From Caballeronia fortuita (GTDB taxonomy: Bacteria > Pseudomonadota > Gammaproteobacteria > Burkholderiales > Burkholderiaceae), in contig NZ_FCNX02000006.1 of assembly GCF_001544835.2 (NCBI RefSeq), forward strand, positions 186,001 to 250,000: DNA of 64,000 nt. The letters are read 5' to 3'. Position numbers and translations under genes: made by a program. Shown here one piece after another: positions 27,225 to 35,642 of the stretch (positions are counted from its first letter, which is position 1; each line of letters opens with the position of its first letter). The notes below the pieces were generated by a model. It had not been told where the DNA came from. It saw only the letters and a program-made list of their open reading frames with translations, and ran no database searches.

Positions 27225-28625
27225 TCAAACAATCCCAGTCAAATAATAAACAGCGATAACAAAAAACACGGCGAGAGTCTTAATGACGGTAACAGCAAAA
27301 ATATCCCGATAAGACTCCCGATGCGTAAGCCCGGTAACCGCGAGCAGCGTAATAACAGCGCCGTTATGCGGCAACGTGTCCATCCCGCCCGATGCCATCG
27401 CCACAACCCGATGCAGCACTTCCAGAGGAATATGCGCCGCCTGAGCGCCAGCGATAAAAGTATCCGACATCGCAGCAAGCGCGATACTCATCCCGCCCGA
27501 AGCAGAACCCGTAATCCCCGCGAGCGACGAAACCGAAATGGCCGCATTGACGAGCGGATTCGGAATGCTCTTCAGCGCATCGCTGACCACCAGAAAGCCC
27601 GGCAGTGCCGCAATCACTCCGCCGAAGCCATACTCCGAAGCGGTGTTCATCGCCGCGAGCAACGCGCCCGCAACCGCCGCCCGCGTGCCCACCGCGAAAC
27701 GCTCCTTCACCCGCGAAAACGCCGTCAGCAACACAAGAACGATGCCGAGCAGCAACGCGCCCTCGACCGCCCAGATCGCGACGACAGTCTTCACCGCCGT
27801 CGTAACAGGCGCATGCACGCCCGGCAGCACTTCCGGCGGCACGGTATAGCTCGCGCCGTACCACGTCGGAATCCACTTCGTCAGCGCGAAATTCGCCACG
27901 CCGACGAGAATCAGCGGCGCGATCGCAAGCATCGGATTCGGCAGCGACGTCGATTCGACACGCTCCGGCTCGTTCACGAGCGACGTGCCGTAGCCCTCGC
28001 CCCTGGCCATCGCCGAGCGGCGCCGCCATTCGAGAAACGCCAGACCGACCACGATGATGAACACCGAGCCGATCACACCGAGCCACGGCGCGGCCCAGCC
28101 GGTCGTCTTGAAGAACGTCGTCGGGATGATGTTCTGAATCTGCGGCGTGCCCGGCAGCGAATCCATCGTGAAGGAGAACGCGCCCAGCGCAATCGCGCCC
28201 GGCATCAGGCGCTTCGGAATATTGCTCTGCCGATACATCTCCGCCGCGAACGGATACACCGCGAACACGACGACGAACAGCGACACGCCGCCATAAGTGA
28301 GCAACGCGCACACCGCGACGATCACCGCATTCACGCGCGACTTGCCGATGTAGCGAATCGCCGCCGCGACGATCGACTCGGAGAAGCCCGACAGTTCGAT
28401 CACCTTGCCGAACACCGCGCCGAGCAGGAACACAGGGAAATACAGCTTCACGAAGCCGACCATCTTCTCCATGAAGATGCCCGAAAATACGGGCGCGACG
28501 GCGGCAGGATCGGTTAGAAGGACGGCCGCGAGCGCGGCGATCGGCGCGAAAAGAATGACGCTGTAGCCGCGATACGCGGCGAGCATCAGGAACGCCAGGG
28601 CGGCGAGCACGATGATGAACGACAT
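27225..28625 (-). CDS. GntP family permease (probable 3-hydroxybutyrate transporter)
   Basis: A 466-residue membrane protein with about 12-14 segments (FIIVLAALAFLMLAAYRGYSV at the start; FPVFLLGAVFGKVIELSG; GIVYYLTG-like end). It belongs to the GntP/gluconate-type superfamily. Members next to 3-hydroxybutyrate dehydrogenase are annotated as D-beta-hydroxybutyrate permeases, which fits bdhA downstream on the same strand. ATG 28625 follows GGAG. A sigma-54-type promoter lies ~95 bases upstream and a sigma-54 activator gene is divergent, so expression is probably inducible. Confidence 0.9.
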   Translation of the reverse strand: MSFIIVLAALAFLMLAAYRGYSVILFAPIAALAAVLLTDPAAVAPVFSGIFMEKMVGFVKLYFPVFLLGAVFGKVIELSGFSESIVAAAIRYIGKSRVNAVIVAVCALLTYGGVSLFVVVFAVYPFAAEMYRQSNIPKRLMPGAIALGAFSFTMDSLPGTPQIQNIIPTTFFKTTGWAAPWLGVIGSVFIIVVGLAFLEWRRRSAMARGEGYGTSLVNEPERVESTSLPNPMLAIAPLILVGVANFALTKWIPTWYGASYTVPPEVLPGVHAPVTTAVKTVVAIWAVEGALLLGIVLVLLTAFSRVKERFAVGTRAAVAGALLAAMNTASEYGFGGVIAALPGFLVVSDALKSIPNPLVNAAISVSSLAGITGSASGGMSIALAAMSDTFIAGAQAAHIPLEVLHRVVAMASGGMDTLPHNGAVITLLAVTGLTHRESYRDIFAVTVIKTLAVFFVIAVYYLTGIV

Positions 28626-28683
28626 TGAGTCTCCATGATTGATTGTTCTTCGAAACATTGTCCGCGCGCCTCTTCTGGAGGCG

Positions 28684-28717
28684 CTGGCGGCGCGTCAGTA
28701 GCGCCACGCGCCGCCAG
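28684..28717 (-). promoter_or_regulatory. Perfect inverted repeat at the permease transcription start
   Basis: CTGGCGGCGCG (28684-28694) and CGCGCCGCCAG (28707-28717) pair perfectly over 11 bases with a 12-base loop. The right arm begins three bases past the -12 element, so the repeat spans the expected start of transcription. It could be an operator or could fold partly in the leader RNA. Confidence 0.5.
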
Positions 28718-28719
28718 AA

Positions 28720-28735
28720 TGCACTTTCTGTGCCA
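28720..28735 (-). promoter_or_regulatory. Sigma-54 promoter of the permease gene
   Basis: Read on the minus strand the site is TGGCACAGAAAGTGCA. The -24 element TGGCAC is perfect and the -12 GC is at the exact spacing, with one deviation (GTGC for TTGC). It points to the permease gene and faces away from a sigma-54-dependent activator gene. Transcription should start near 28709. Confidence 0.75.
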
Positions 28736-28847
28736 ATGCCGTGTAATACAGGCTCGGCGGGCATCGGGAAAAGATGACACGAGGAGCTTGCAGCCGCATG
28801 TCTCAGGATCGAGACGTTTTACGACCAAAACCGCCGCGCGAACTGTC

Positions 28848-28912
28848 ACAGACTAGTACAGATGCGGATAGCCGGTTCGTCTCTTAGTTGAGATAGTCTG
28901 TCTCCAAACAGA
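28848..28912. promoter_or_regulatory. Candidate upstream activator sites (ACAGA/TCTGT cluster)
   Basis: ACAGA occurs at 28848 and 28858, ten bases apart, and TCTGT (28897-28901) with ACAGA (28908-28912) forms a 16-bp interrupted palindrome. The cluster lies 110-190 bases upstream of the sigma-54 promoter, the usual distance for enhancer binding, and just ahead of the activator gene's own start. Confidence 0.4.
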
Positions 28913-28934
28913 GAAAGCGGAGATTTTGGGCGCC

Positions 28935-30389
28935 ATGCGCAACGACTGGATCAACGTACCGGTGGACTACAGCGACGTGATGCGCCGCGCAATGGAGTCG
29001 CTTTTCAAGACCTTCGAGAATCTGAGCGAAGGCACTTTCATCGTCGATGCGGACGCGCGCGTCGTGTGGATCAACAAACGCTATGCGGCGCGCTTCGGCT
29101 TCGACGATCCGCTCGACGCGGTCGGCCTCGATTGCGAAGCGGTGATTCCGAACAGTCTCATGCGCGAAGTCGTCGCAACCGGCAAGCCGATCCTGCTCGA
29201 CGTGCTCGAAACCGACCGCGAGCCGCTCGTCGTCACGCGCTTGCCGCTGAAGGACGAATCGGGCAAGACCATCGGCGCGATCGGCTTTGCGCTCTTCGAC
29301 GAGATGAAGGCGCTCACCCCGCTCTTCGCGCATTACTCGCGCGTGCAGCAGGAGCTGATCGCGACGCGTCAGTCGCTTGCGCAGGCGCGGCGCGCGAAAT
29401 ACACGTTTTCGAGCTTCGTCGGCACGAGTCCGGTCAGTCTCGAAGTGAAGCGACAGGCGCGGCGCGCGGCGCTCGTCGATTCACCCGTGCTCCTGCTCGG
29501 CGAAACCGGCACCGGCAAGGAACTGCTCGCGCATTCGATCCACGGCGCATCGACGCGCGCGGGCAAGCCGCTCGTGACCGTCAACGTCGCGGCGATCCCC
29601 GACACGCTGCTCGAAGTCGAGTTCTTCGGCGCGGCGGCGGGCGCGTACACGGGCGCGGAGCGGAAAGGGCGCGTCGGCAAGTTCGAACTGGCCGACGGCG
29701 GCACGCTCTTTCTCGACGAAATCGGCGACATGCCGCTGCCGCTTCAAGGCAAGCTGCTGCGCGTGTTGCAGGACAAGGAATTCGAGCCGCTCGGCTCGAA
29801 CCGCATCGTGCGCGCGGATGTGCGGATCATCGCGGCGACATCGGCGGATCTGCAGGCGCTCGTCGCGGCGGGACGCTTTCGCGCGGATTTGTTCTATCGC
29901 CTGAACGTGCTGACGATTCACGCGCCGCCGTTGCGCGACCGGCTCGGCGACATCGAGGCGCTCGCCTACGCGATTCTCGAAGATCTGTCGGCGGATACGC
30001 GCCCCGGGCACGGCGGTCATTTCGTGCTGCACAAGGACGGCCTGCAACTGCTCGAAGCGTATTCGTGGCCGGGCAACGTCCGCGAGCTGCGCAACACGCT
30101 CGAACGCGCGCTGATGCTGTCGGAGACCGAGCATATCGACGCCCGCGCGCTGTCGGCGTTCATCGACGCGGGCCGCGTCGCGATCGCGGCGCAGGCCGAA
30201 CCGGCGGACAAGGACACGGATGAGCCGCCGGATATTTCCTACGCCGACGCAATGGCCGATTTCGAACGGCGCTTTCTCTCCGATGCGCTGCGCGCGAGCG
30301 GCGGGCGCGTCGCGGATGCGGCGGAGAAAATCGGCATCGGACGGGCGACGTTGTACAAGAAAATCGCGGCACTCGGCATCGCCGTGTGA
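28935..30389 (+). CDS. Sigma-54-dependent transcriptional activator with PAS sensor
   Basis: A 484-residue enhancer-binding protein. Residues ~15-120 are a PAS domain ([29 protein letters not shown]). The AAA+ core has Walker A GETGTGKE, the sigma-54 contact loop GAYTGA (Tyr in place of the common Phe) and Walker [14 protein letters not shown] Fis-type helix-turn-helix ends the protein ([24 protein letters not shown]). It probably senses a metabolite and activates the divergent GntP-type permease gene, which has a matching -24/-12 promoter. An in-frame TTG nine bases upstream (28926) is an alternative start. Confidence 0.93.
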   Translation: MRNDWINVPVDYSDVMRRAMESLFKTFENLSEGTFIVDADARVVWINKRYAARFGFDDPLDAVGLDCEAVIPNSLMREVVATGKPILLDVLETDREPLVVTRLPLKDESGKTIGAIGFALFDEMKALTPLFAHYSRVQQELIATRQSLAQARRAKYTFSSFVGTSPVSLEVKRQARRAALVDSPVLLLGETGTGKELLAHSIHGASTRAGKPLVTVNVAAIPDTLLEVEFFGAAAGAYTGAERKGRVGKFELADGGTLFLDEIGDMPLPLQGKLLRVLQDKEFEPLGSNRIVRADVRIIAATSADLQALVAAGRFRADLFYRLNVLTIHAPPLRDRLGDIEALAYAILEDLSADTRPGHGGHFVLHKDGLQLLEAYSWPGNVRELRNTLERALMLSETEHIDARALSAFIDAGRVAIAAQAEPADKDTDEPPDISYADAMADFERRFLSDALRASGGRVADAAEKIGIGRATLYKKIAALGIAV

Positions 30390-30479
30390 AGGGTTTCGCG
30401 AACAGCAAAATCGACGCGAAAGCTTCGCGTGGCATACTCGCGAAATCGAAAATAAAGACCAAGAATCAAGGGGTAACGA

Positions 30480-30746
30480 ATGAAGCGCGGGATCAGGCGG
30501 GGCAGGGCAATCGGCGTTTGCATCGTGCTGGCAGGCAGCGCGTGGGCGCTCTCGGGATGCAGCAGCGCGCCCCCGCTTTTTTCCGACGATGGCCGTCCGA
30601 CCCAGCAGATCCAATGCCCCGCTTACGGCGGCTGGCGCAACTGCACGGACAACGCGAAGGCGCTCTGTCCGAGCGGTTACGACGTGCTCGGACAGTCGAC
30701 AGAGAACAATCAGAACTCGTTGCTGGTTGCCTGCAAGGCAAGCTGA
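30480..30746 (+). CDS. Small lipoprotein, hypothetical
   Basis: An 88-residue protein with a basic N-terminus, a hydrophobic stretch and lipobox ALSGC (Cys27), so it should be lipid-anchored in the envelope. The mature part has four further cysteines (QCPAYGGWRNCTDNAKALCPSGYD, VACKAS), probably two disulfides. Family unknown. The ribosome site AAGGGG is good. It follows the sigma-54 activator gene and converges with the lipocalin gene, four bases between stops. Confidence 0.8.
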   Translation: MKRGIRRGRAIGVCIVLAGSAWALSGCSSAPPLFSDDGRPTQQIQCPAYGGWRNCTDNAKALCPSGYDVLGQSTENNQNSLLVACKAS

Positions 30747-30750
30747 CCGC

Positions 30751-31320
30751 TCAACCCTGCTGCGTCTCGCGCAGCATCGTGACATCGTAACCAAGCGCGC
30801 GCGTACGCTCGATCAGCGTGCGGCGCAGTTCCGCTGACGGCTTCGCTTCGCGCGTCAGGATCCACAGATATCGTCCGGTCGGTTCACCGACGATCGACCA
30901 CGTGTAGTCGTCGGCGCGATCCAGAATCCAGTAATCGCCGACGTAGAACGGCCCGAAAAACGACACCTTCAGCTTTGTCCCGTTCGATCCGGGGACGATC
31001 TTCGCGCGCCCTTCCGCCGACCGGTACGGTCCGTTCAACCCGCCCTGCCTGCACGCGTTGACGACCGACACGAGGCCGTCTTCGCGGCGCGCATAGTTCG
31101 CCGTGACGCCTTCGCAATTGCGCTCGAAGCGGTTTTCATAGCGCGCGAACTCGTGCCAGTTACCGAGATAACGATCGAGGTCGACAGCTTTCGACGGTTC
31201 GGGCACGTTCTCGTTGCCGCTTTTGCGCGCGCCGTTCGATGCGCACGCGGCCAGCGCCGCGATGCCGCCGATCAGGGCCAGCGCCGCTGCGCCATAGGCC
31301 CAAGGTCTTCTGATAGTCAT
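30751..31320 (-). CDS. blc: Lipocalin family lipoprotein (Blc-like)
   Basis: A 189-residue lipoprotein with lipobox ALAAC (Cys26). The lipocalin core starts VDLDRYLGNWHEFARYENRFERNC, the GxW motif of bacterial lipocalins, with FFGPFYVGDYWILDRADDYTWSIVGEPTGRYLWILTR as the strong Blc signature. Blc-type proteins bind lipids such as lysophospholipids and fatty acids at the outer membrane and aid membrane maintenance. Two conserved cysteines (NCEG, NACRQGG) may form a disulfide. Confidence 0.93.
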   Translation of the reverse strand: MTIRRPWAYGAAALALIGGIAALAACASNGARKSGNENVPEPSKAVDLDRYLGNWHEFARYENRFERNCEGVTANYARREDGLVSVVNACRQGGLNGPYRSAEGRAKIVPGSNGTKLKVSFFGPFYVGDYWILDRADDYTWSIVGEPTGRYLWILTREAKPSAELRRTLIERTRALGYDVTMLRETQQG

Positions 31321-31821
31321 GTTGCCCGGTGGGTTGTTGAGTGCGAGGGCTGATCGAGCAGCAAGTGCCGTTCCGTCCGCGCGCGGCTCCCGAATTCCCT
31401 CACCTCAAAACCCGTTGGACGATGCCGGCGAATTCCGCCGCAAGCCGCAAGTGGCTGTCCTGATTGGGTTTTGTCTCGAGGCCACGCCACGGCGGGACGC
31501 AGTTTCGGCGGCTCCCGAATCACCTCACCTCAATCACGGCGACACGCTTTGCCATCGACGCTCACTACTCGGAAGCCGGTGCGCGGCGAAAGCACTCTAA
31601 CAAGACGCAAAAATTCCAAGTTGTTTAATAACAACGACTTGCACGACTGATCTAACGATGTATCTGAGATCGCGACAACCACTCGCCCTCCCTATGACCG
31701 GTGACGAGTGAGTGAGGCGCATACCGACCGGCTCACCATCGCGAAGCTCCCGGATCGTCTCACCTTTCGAGGCGGAGTATTCTCTCGCTCTCCGCCATCA
31801 CGCCTTGAAAGCAGCTCCTTC
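31321..31821. other. 501-bp gap between lipocalin and AEC transporter genes
   Basis: No gene is supported here. The gap holds three diverged copies of the dispersed ~20-bp repeat: CTCCCGAATTCCCTCACCTC (31387-31406), CTCCCGAATCACCTCACCTC (31512-31531) and CTCCCGGATCGTCTCACCTT (31747-31766). An AT-rich tract near 31607-31640 could hold a promoter. Confidence 0.6.
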
Positions 31822-32763
31822 ATGCCTTCGCTGGTCAGCCCGCTCCTCACGATCATCCTGCCGGTTTTCGGTCTCGTTTTCGCGGGCTACGCATGCCGCA
31901 AGCTGAACACGCTCGGCCCGGCGGCCGCATCGGAGTTGAATCGCTTCGTCGTGTATCTCGCGTTGCCCGCGCTTCTCTTCGACGTCATGGCGAAGACGCC
32001 GTGGGCCATGCTCGATCAGCCCGCGTTCATCGCCGCGTTCGGCATCGGTTCGGCGGCGATCTTCTTGCTGACGCTTATCGTGCGCCTGATGCAGTCGCGT
32101 CATCTCGCCGACGCGAGCATCGACGGATTGAACGCGGCGTATCCGAACACCGGCTTCGTCGGCTTGCCGCTTTGTCTGCTGGCGTTCGGCAAGGAAAGTC
32201 TCGCGCCCGCCGTGATCGCGACGATTCTCACCGTGTGCGTGCTGTTCGCGGTGGCGATCGTGCTGATCGAATTGGGATTGCAAACCCAAAAGCACATCGC
32301 CGCGACGCTCGGGCACGTGGCGAAGTCGCTCTTGAAGAATCCGCTGTTGATCGCGCCAGTCGCGGGCGCGTTACTGAGCAGCTCCGGCGTGCGCGTGCCG
32401 GAAGGCGCGCAGGCCTTGCTCAGGCTACTGGGCGGCGCGGCGAGCCCGTGCGCACTCGTCGCGCTGGGTCTGTTTCTCGGCGCAAAAGGCGAGGCGCGCG
32501 ATGTCCGGACGACGAGCGCGCTCGTTGCACTCAAGCTGGTCGCTCAGCCGCTTCTGACGTGGTGTCTGGCGTTCCATGTGTTTCACCTGCCACCGCTGTG
32601 GGCGAAAACGGCCGTGATCCTGAGCGCGCTGCCGACCGGCACCGGCCCGTTCATGCTCGCGGAGTTTTATCGGCGGGAAGGTGGCGTGACATCGAGCGCG
32701 ATCCTTTTTTCGACGGTGATTTCGCTCGTCACGGTCACGTTCTTTTTGACCGTGATGCTCTGA
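31822..32763 (+). CDS. AEC (auxin efflux carrier) family transporter
   Basis: A 313-residue membrane protein with about ten segments in two repeats of five. Typical blocks are LPVFGLVFAGYACRKLNTLGPAAASELNRFVVYLALPALLFD at the start and NAAYPNTGFVGLPLCLLAFG in helix 4. Bacterial AEC proteins such as MdcF or YwkB move organic acids like malate or malonate; the substrate here is not known. ATG 31822 matches where the first helix begins. No catabolic genes are adjacent. Confidence 0.9.
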   Translation: MPSLVSPLLTIILPVFGLVFAGYACRKLNTLGPAAASELNRFVVYLALPALLFDVMAKTPWAMLDQPAFIAAFGIGSAAIFLLTLIVRLMQSRHLADASIDGLNAAYPNTGFVGLPLCLLAFGKESLAPAVIATILTVCVLFAVAIVLIELGLQTQKHIAATLGHVAKSLLKNPLLIAPVAGALLSSSGVRVPEGAQALLRLLGGAASPCALVALGLFLGAKGEARDVRTTSALVALKLVAQPLLTWCLAFHVFHLPPLWAKTAVILSALPTGTGPFMLAEFYRREGGVTSSAILFSTVISLVTVTFFLTVML

Positions 32764-32768
32764 GTGGC

Positions 32769-32800
32769 AAAAAAACGCCCGGCGCGCTGGCGTCGGGCGT
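32769..32800 (-). terminator. Rho-independent terminator
   Basis: On the minus strand ACGCCCG...CGGGCGT forms a GC stem (32794-32800 with 32775-32781) followed by seven T residues (32775-32769). It ends the DUF4148 transcript and lies just past the convergent AEC gene. Confidence 0.8.
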
Positions 32801-32872
32801 AACCACCTTCTGTTCGACGGTGGAGGAGGGCTGGTTCAGCGTTTCCTCTGATGCGTTGGATGCTTCTTCCGC

Positions 32873-33112
32873 TCAATGCGCGCTCGCGCCGTTGCGCGCG
32901 TCGGCGCGAAGTTGCGCGTGCCGTTCCTGATAAGGCCGCAATTGCGGATAGCTCAGCGAGTTGACGGCGTCGAGATCGCCCGCGCGGCGCGCGCTCGCGA
33001 GTTCCGCCTTCACTTCGGCGCGGGATTTGGCGACCGACGCCGATTGAGCGAAAACGGGCGCGGTAGCGAGCAGCGCGGACAACACCAGACCGCCGATCAA
33101 AGTGTTCTTCAT
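32873..33112 (-). CDS. DUF4148 family exported protein
   Basis: A 79-residue protein with signal peptide MKNTLIGGLVLSALLATAP and cleavage near VFAQS. The mature region, SRAEVKAELASARRAGDLDAVNSLSYPQL, is the DUF4148 pattern, very common in Burkholderia and relatives and often present in many copies per genome. Function is unknown; such proteins are small, periplasmic and often growth-phase or stress regulated. Confidence 0.85.
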   Translation of the reverse strand: MKNTLIGGLVLSALLATAPVFAQSASVAKSRAEVKAELASARRAGDLDAVNSLSYPQLRPYQERHAQLRADARNGASAH

Positions 33113-33532
33113 TCGATGCCTCCAGAAGGCGTGTGCGTCGGGCCGACGCTTAGGAGGCAGTCTAGGAGCATTCCTATTGGACAAAAATACCGATTGAGCC
33201 AACACATTGTTGTCGAGATTGGTTGAATGCCCACGCGCCCGCTTTCGGGCGCGTTGATTCGTCGGTGAATCAAAAATTAAAGGTCCGAAAAGTTACTAGC
33301 CAGTTATCCACAGAAACTGTGGATAACCATGGGGATAGCTCATCGCGAACCGCGTGGCGGCGCGGCGTAAGGTTGATTGACTCAATCGTCGCAAAAATGG
33401 GCCGTGAAACGTCGACGGACTTCGAGACGATTCGCCTGCGATGCGCCTATCATGGGCACGCGCGTCGTTTCGAGGACGGCACGCGTCGCACCGGTTCATC
33501 CACCTTTTCATCCTTACACGGGGGAAGATGTC
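33113..33532. other. 420-bp gap with hairpins and DnaA boxes
   Basis: No gene is seen between the DUF4148 and FMN reductase genes. The gap holds an 8-bp GC hairpin (CGCGCCCG/CGGGCGCG, 33234-33253), a 7-bp repeat TTGATTC/GAATCAA (33254-33273), an A-rich stretch, and the inverted pair of DnaA boxes listed separately. Confidence 0.6.
33303..33327. promoter_or_regulatory. Inverted pair of perfect DnaA boxes
   Basis: TTATCCACA at 33304-33312 and TGTGGATAA at 33318-33326 are both exact matches to the strong DnaA box, facing each other with five bases between. With flanking bases the arms pair over 11 bp around an AAA centre (33303-33313 with 33317-33327). They lie upstream of the FMN reductase gene, away from any replication gene. 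Confidence 0.65.
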
Positions 33533-34084
33533 ATGGCCTTGAAGATCGCGGTGGTCGTCGGCAGCCTGCGGCGGGATTCGTTCAACAAGCAGCTCGCGCA
33601 TGCGCTCGTATCGCTCGCGCCGGGCGATTTCTCGTTCGAATTTCTCGACATCGGCAGCCTGCCGCTCTATAGCCAGGATTACGACAGCGACTTCCCCGAA
33701 GTCGCCCGCGCGTTCAAGCAGAAGATCGCCGATGCCGACGGTCTGCTCATCGTCACGCCGGAATACAACCGCTCGATTCCCGGCGTGCTGAAAAACGCGC
33801 TCGACTGGGCCTCGCGTCCGTGGGGACATAGTGTCTGGGGCGGCAAGCCGGGCGCGATCATCGGTACGTCGGTCGGGGCGATCGGCACGGCGATCGCGCA
33901 GTCGCATCTACGCGGCGTGTGTGCGTATCTGGATATCGTGCTGATGAATCAGCCGGAGATGTACATCAAGCATGACGCGTCGCGCATCGACCATAACGGC
34001 AACATCGTGAGCGAGGACACGCGCAAGTATCTGCAGACGTTCATGGACAAGTACGCCGCATGGGTGCGCGACCGGGCGGCCTGA
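33533..34084 (+). CDS. NADPH-dependent FMN reductase family protein
   Basis: A 183-residue flavodoxin-fold reductase. IAVVVGSLRRDSFNKQLA is the FMN phosphate loop, VTPEYNRSIPGVLKNALDWASRP the conserved flavin-ring segment, and GGKPGAIIGTSVGAIGTAIAQSHLR follows. The family (ChrR/YieF/azoreductase-like) reduces quinones, chromate or azo dyes with NAD(P)H by a two-electron step. ATG 33533 has a GGGGAAG site. It stands alone with a shared terminator after it. Confidence 0.93.
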   Translation: MALKIAVVVGSLRRDSFNKQLAHALVSLAPGDFSFEFLDIGSLPLYSQDYDSDFPEVARAFKQKIADADGLLIVTPEYNRSIPGVLKNALDWASRPWGHSVWGGKPGAIIGTSVGAIGTAIAQSHLRGVCAYLDIVLMNQPEMYIKHDASRIDHNGNIVSEDTRKYLQTFMDKYAAWVRDRAA

Positions 34085-34101
34085 GCGCATTCTCCGAACG
34101 T

Positions 34102-34134
34102 AAAAACGGCCCGCGCGGGCGGGCCGTATTTCTT
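34102..34134. terminator. Bidirectional terminator
   Basis: A 9-bp perfect stem ACGGCCCGC/GCGGGCCGT (34106-34114 with 34119-34127) has A residues on its left and ATTTCTT on its right, so it can stop both the FMN reductase transcript and the converging stress-protein transcript. Confidence 0.85.
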
Positions 34135-34152
34135 CTGTTACCGCGTTTCCGG

Positions 34153-35463
34153 TCACACGTGATGATGTCCTGTCACGCGATCCCAGCCGTGGCGGATCGC
34201 CGCCTTGAAACGCTCCCACGTGTCGCCCTCGGGATGCTTCGTTTCCCAGTCGCGGCGCATCTCGTATTCCATCTGGTCATCCCACGCGCGGCTGCGGAAG
34301 CGGTCATCGTTGCCGAGCGTCGCGCCGTAGCGATACGCGCCCTGGTAGTCCTCATAAGGCTCGCCGGTTGCCAAATACTTCGATTCGTAATCGGCGCGGA
34401 AGTCTTCTTCGTACTCCATGTACTCGTTAGGCACCGTCTGCGATGCCGTCATGCCAGTGGACGACTGCGGCGGCGCCGGTTCGTCGAGCGGGCTCAGCGG
34501 CTCGACCGAGCGCCATTCCGATGCCGTGTCGGTCCGCACGCCGGGCAGCGGATCGCGAACGCGCGCGGGACCGTCCATCGTCGAACCGGTCGTGCGCAGC
34601 GGATCGCGGCCCGCGAGCGCATCGCGTTCGGTCAGCGATTCGCCCGCCAGTTCGGTGCGCGCCGCGAGCGGATCGGCAGGCGTGCCGGCGAGCGGATCGG
34701 CCAGCGGATCGATGCCGCCCGTCGCGAACGGATCGGGCGTCGCGCGCCCGGCGTCGCTCATCATCGATTGAGATTGCGTCTGCGATTGCGACTGCATGCC
34801 GGCGCGCGGCATCAGCGGATCGTCGGCGGGATCGCTGACGTAATCGCGCGGAGCCACCGAAGCCGGATCGCCGACATCGGCATGCGGATACGCACGAGCA
34901 CGCGAAGGCGTCACAGGCGTCGTCATGCCCGAGGCCACGGGCGACGTCACAGCGGGATCATTGACAGGTTCGCGTCCCGGCACGGCGCTGCCGCGTCCGA
35001 GGCCGAGCTCGTCGAGCACCGAGTGATCGCGCTCGCTCGCGGCTGCGGCGGCCGTGTCGGTCGTGCCGTGTTCGAGCGTCGACCAGCTTGCCGCGCGTTC
35101 GTCGATATCGACCGCGCCTTGATCGGTCAGCGTCGCGCGCGCGACATCGGCCTGCTCGACGCTCGGGGTATCGACGGCCACGAGAATCGCGCCGCGACGC
35201 ACGGCTTCGGAATAATGCGCGACTTCAGGCGGCTGATCGCGTCCGCCGAAAAGCATGCTGAAAAAGCGCTCGATGTTCGCGAGCATGCCCGGCTCCTGAT
35301 GCGTGACGGCATCGGGCATGTCGGACGGCGCGGCGGCGTCGTCGCGCTTCGGGTTCGCCTGCAGTTCGATGTCCGCGCGCGGAAAGCCCGCCGCGATCAG
35401 GGCCGAGCGCGCGTCCTCGGCTTGCGCATAAGTGTCGAAAACTCCGATAACGGTGTGTCGCAT
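34153..35463 (-). CDS. General stress protein, YflT/17M-like N-terminus with repetitive middle
   Basis: A 436-residue soluble protein. Residues 1 to ~120 match the general stress 17M/YflT fold (HTVIGVFDTYAQAEDARSALIAAGF ... VRRGAILVAVDTP). The middle ~200 residues are low complexity: SQSQTQSQSMM, then DPLADPLAGTPADPLAA-like repeats. The last ~80 residues (YEDYQGAYRYGATLGNDDRF, WDDQMEYEMRRDWETKHPEGDTWERFKAAIRHGWDRVTG) are a conserved acidic/aromatic block that recurs in stress proteins of this bacterial group. ATG 35463 is preferred over a longer frame without similarity. Molecular function is not known. Confidence 0.82.
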   Translation of the reverse strand: MRHTVIGVFDTYAQAEDARSALIAAGFPRADIELQANPKRDDAAAPSDMPDAVTHQEPGMLANIERFFSMLFGGRDQPPEVAHYSEAVRRGAILVAVDTPSVEQADVARATLTDQGAVDIDERAASWSTLEHGTTDTAAAAASERDHSVLDELGLGRGSAVPGREPVNDPAVTSPVASGMTTPVTPSRARAYPHADVGDPASVAPRDYVSDPADDPLMPRAGMQSQSQTQSQSMMSDAGRATPDPFATGGIDPLADPLAGTPADPLAARTELAGESLTERDALAGRDPLRTTGSTMDGPARVRDPLPGVRTDTASEWRSVEPLSPLDEPAPPQSSTGMTASQTVPNEYMEYEEDFRADYESKYLATGEPYEDYQGAYRYGATLGNDDRFRSRAWDDQMEYEMRRDWETKHPEGDTWERFKAAIRHGWDRVTGHHHV

Positions 35464-35642
35464 GTACGCCTCCTGCGAATGGGCGGATTCCAGAAATCGG
35501 CGACACCATGTCGCCGCGCATATCGGCATTCACGCAACTCGCGTGCCGGATGCGCGCGGGCGGTTTCGCGCGGGCGTGCGTGCTTTGCGAGGGCGGCGCT
35601 TTTACAAACGCGCGTGCAAAAGCCGGCAGCGATGCGGCCGCG

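Noticed and set aside
28920..28934. TTG start at 28926 for the sigma-54 activator
   Set aside because: The ribosome site is only three bases away from it; ATG 28935 is better, although the spacing there is long.
34650..34830. Repeats in the stress-protein gene as a CRISPR-like array
   Set aside because: They are in-frame codon repeats for DPLA-type units of uneven length, with no spacers and no cas genes.
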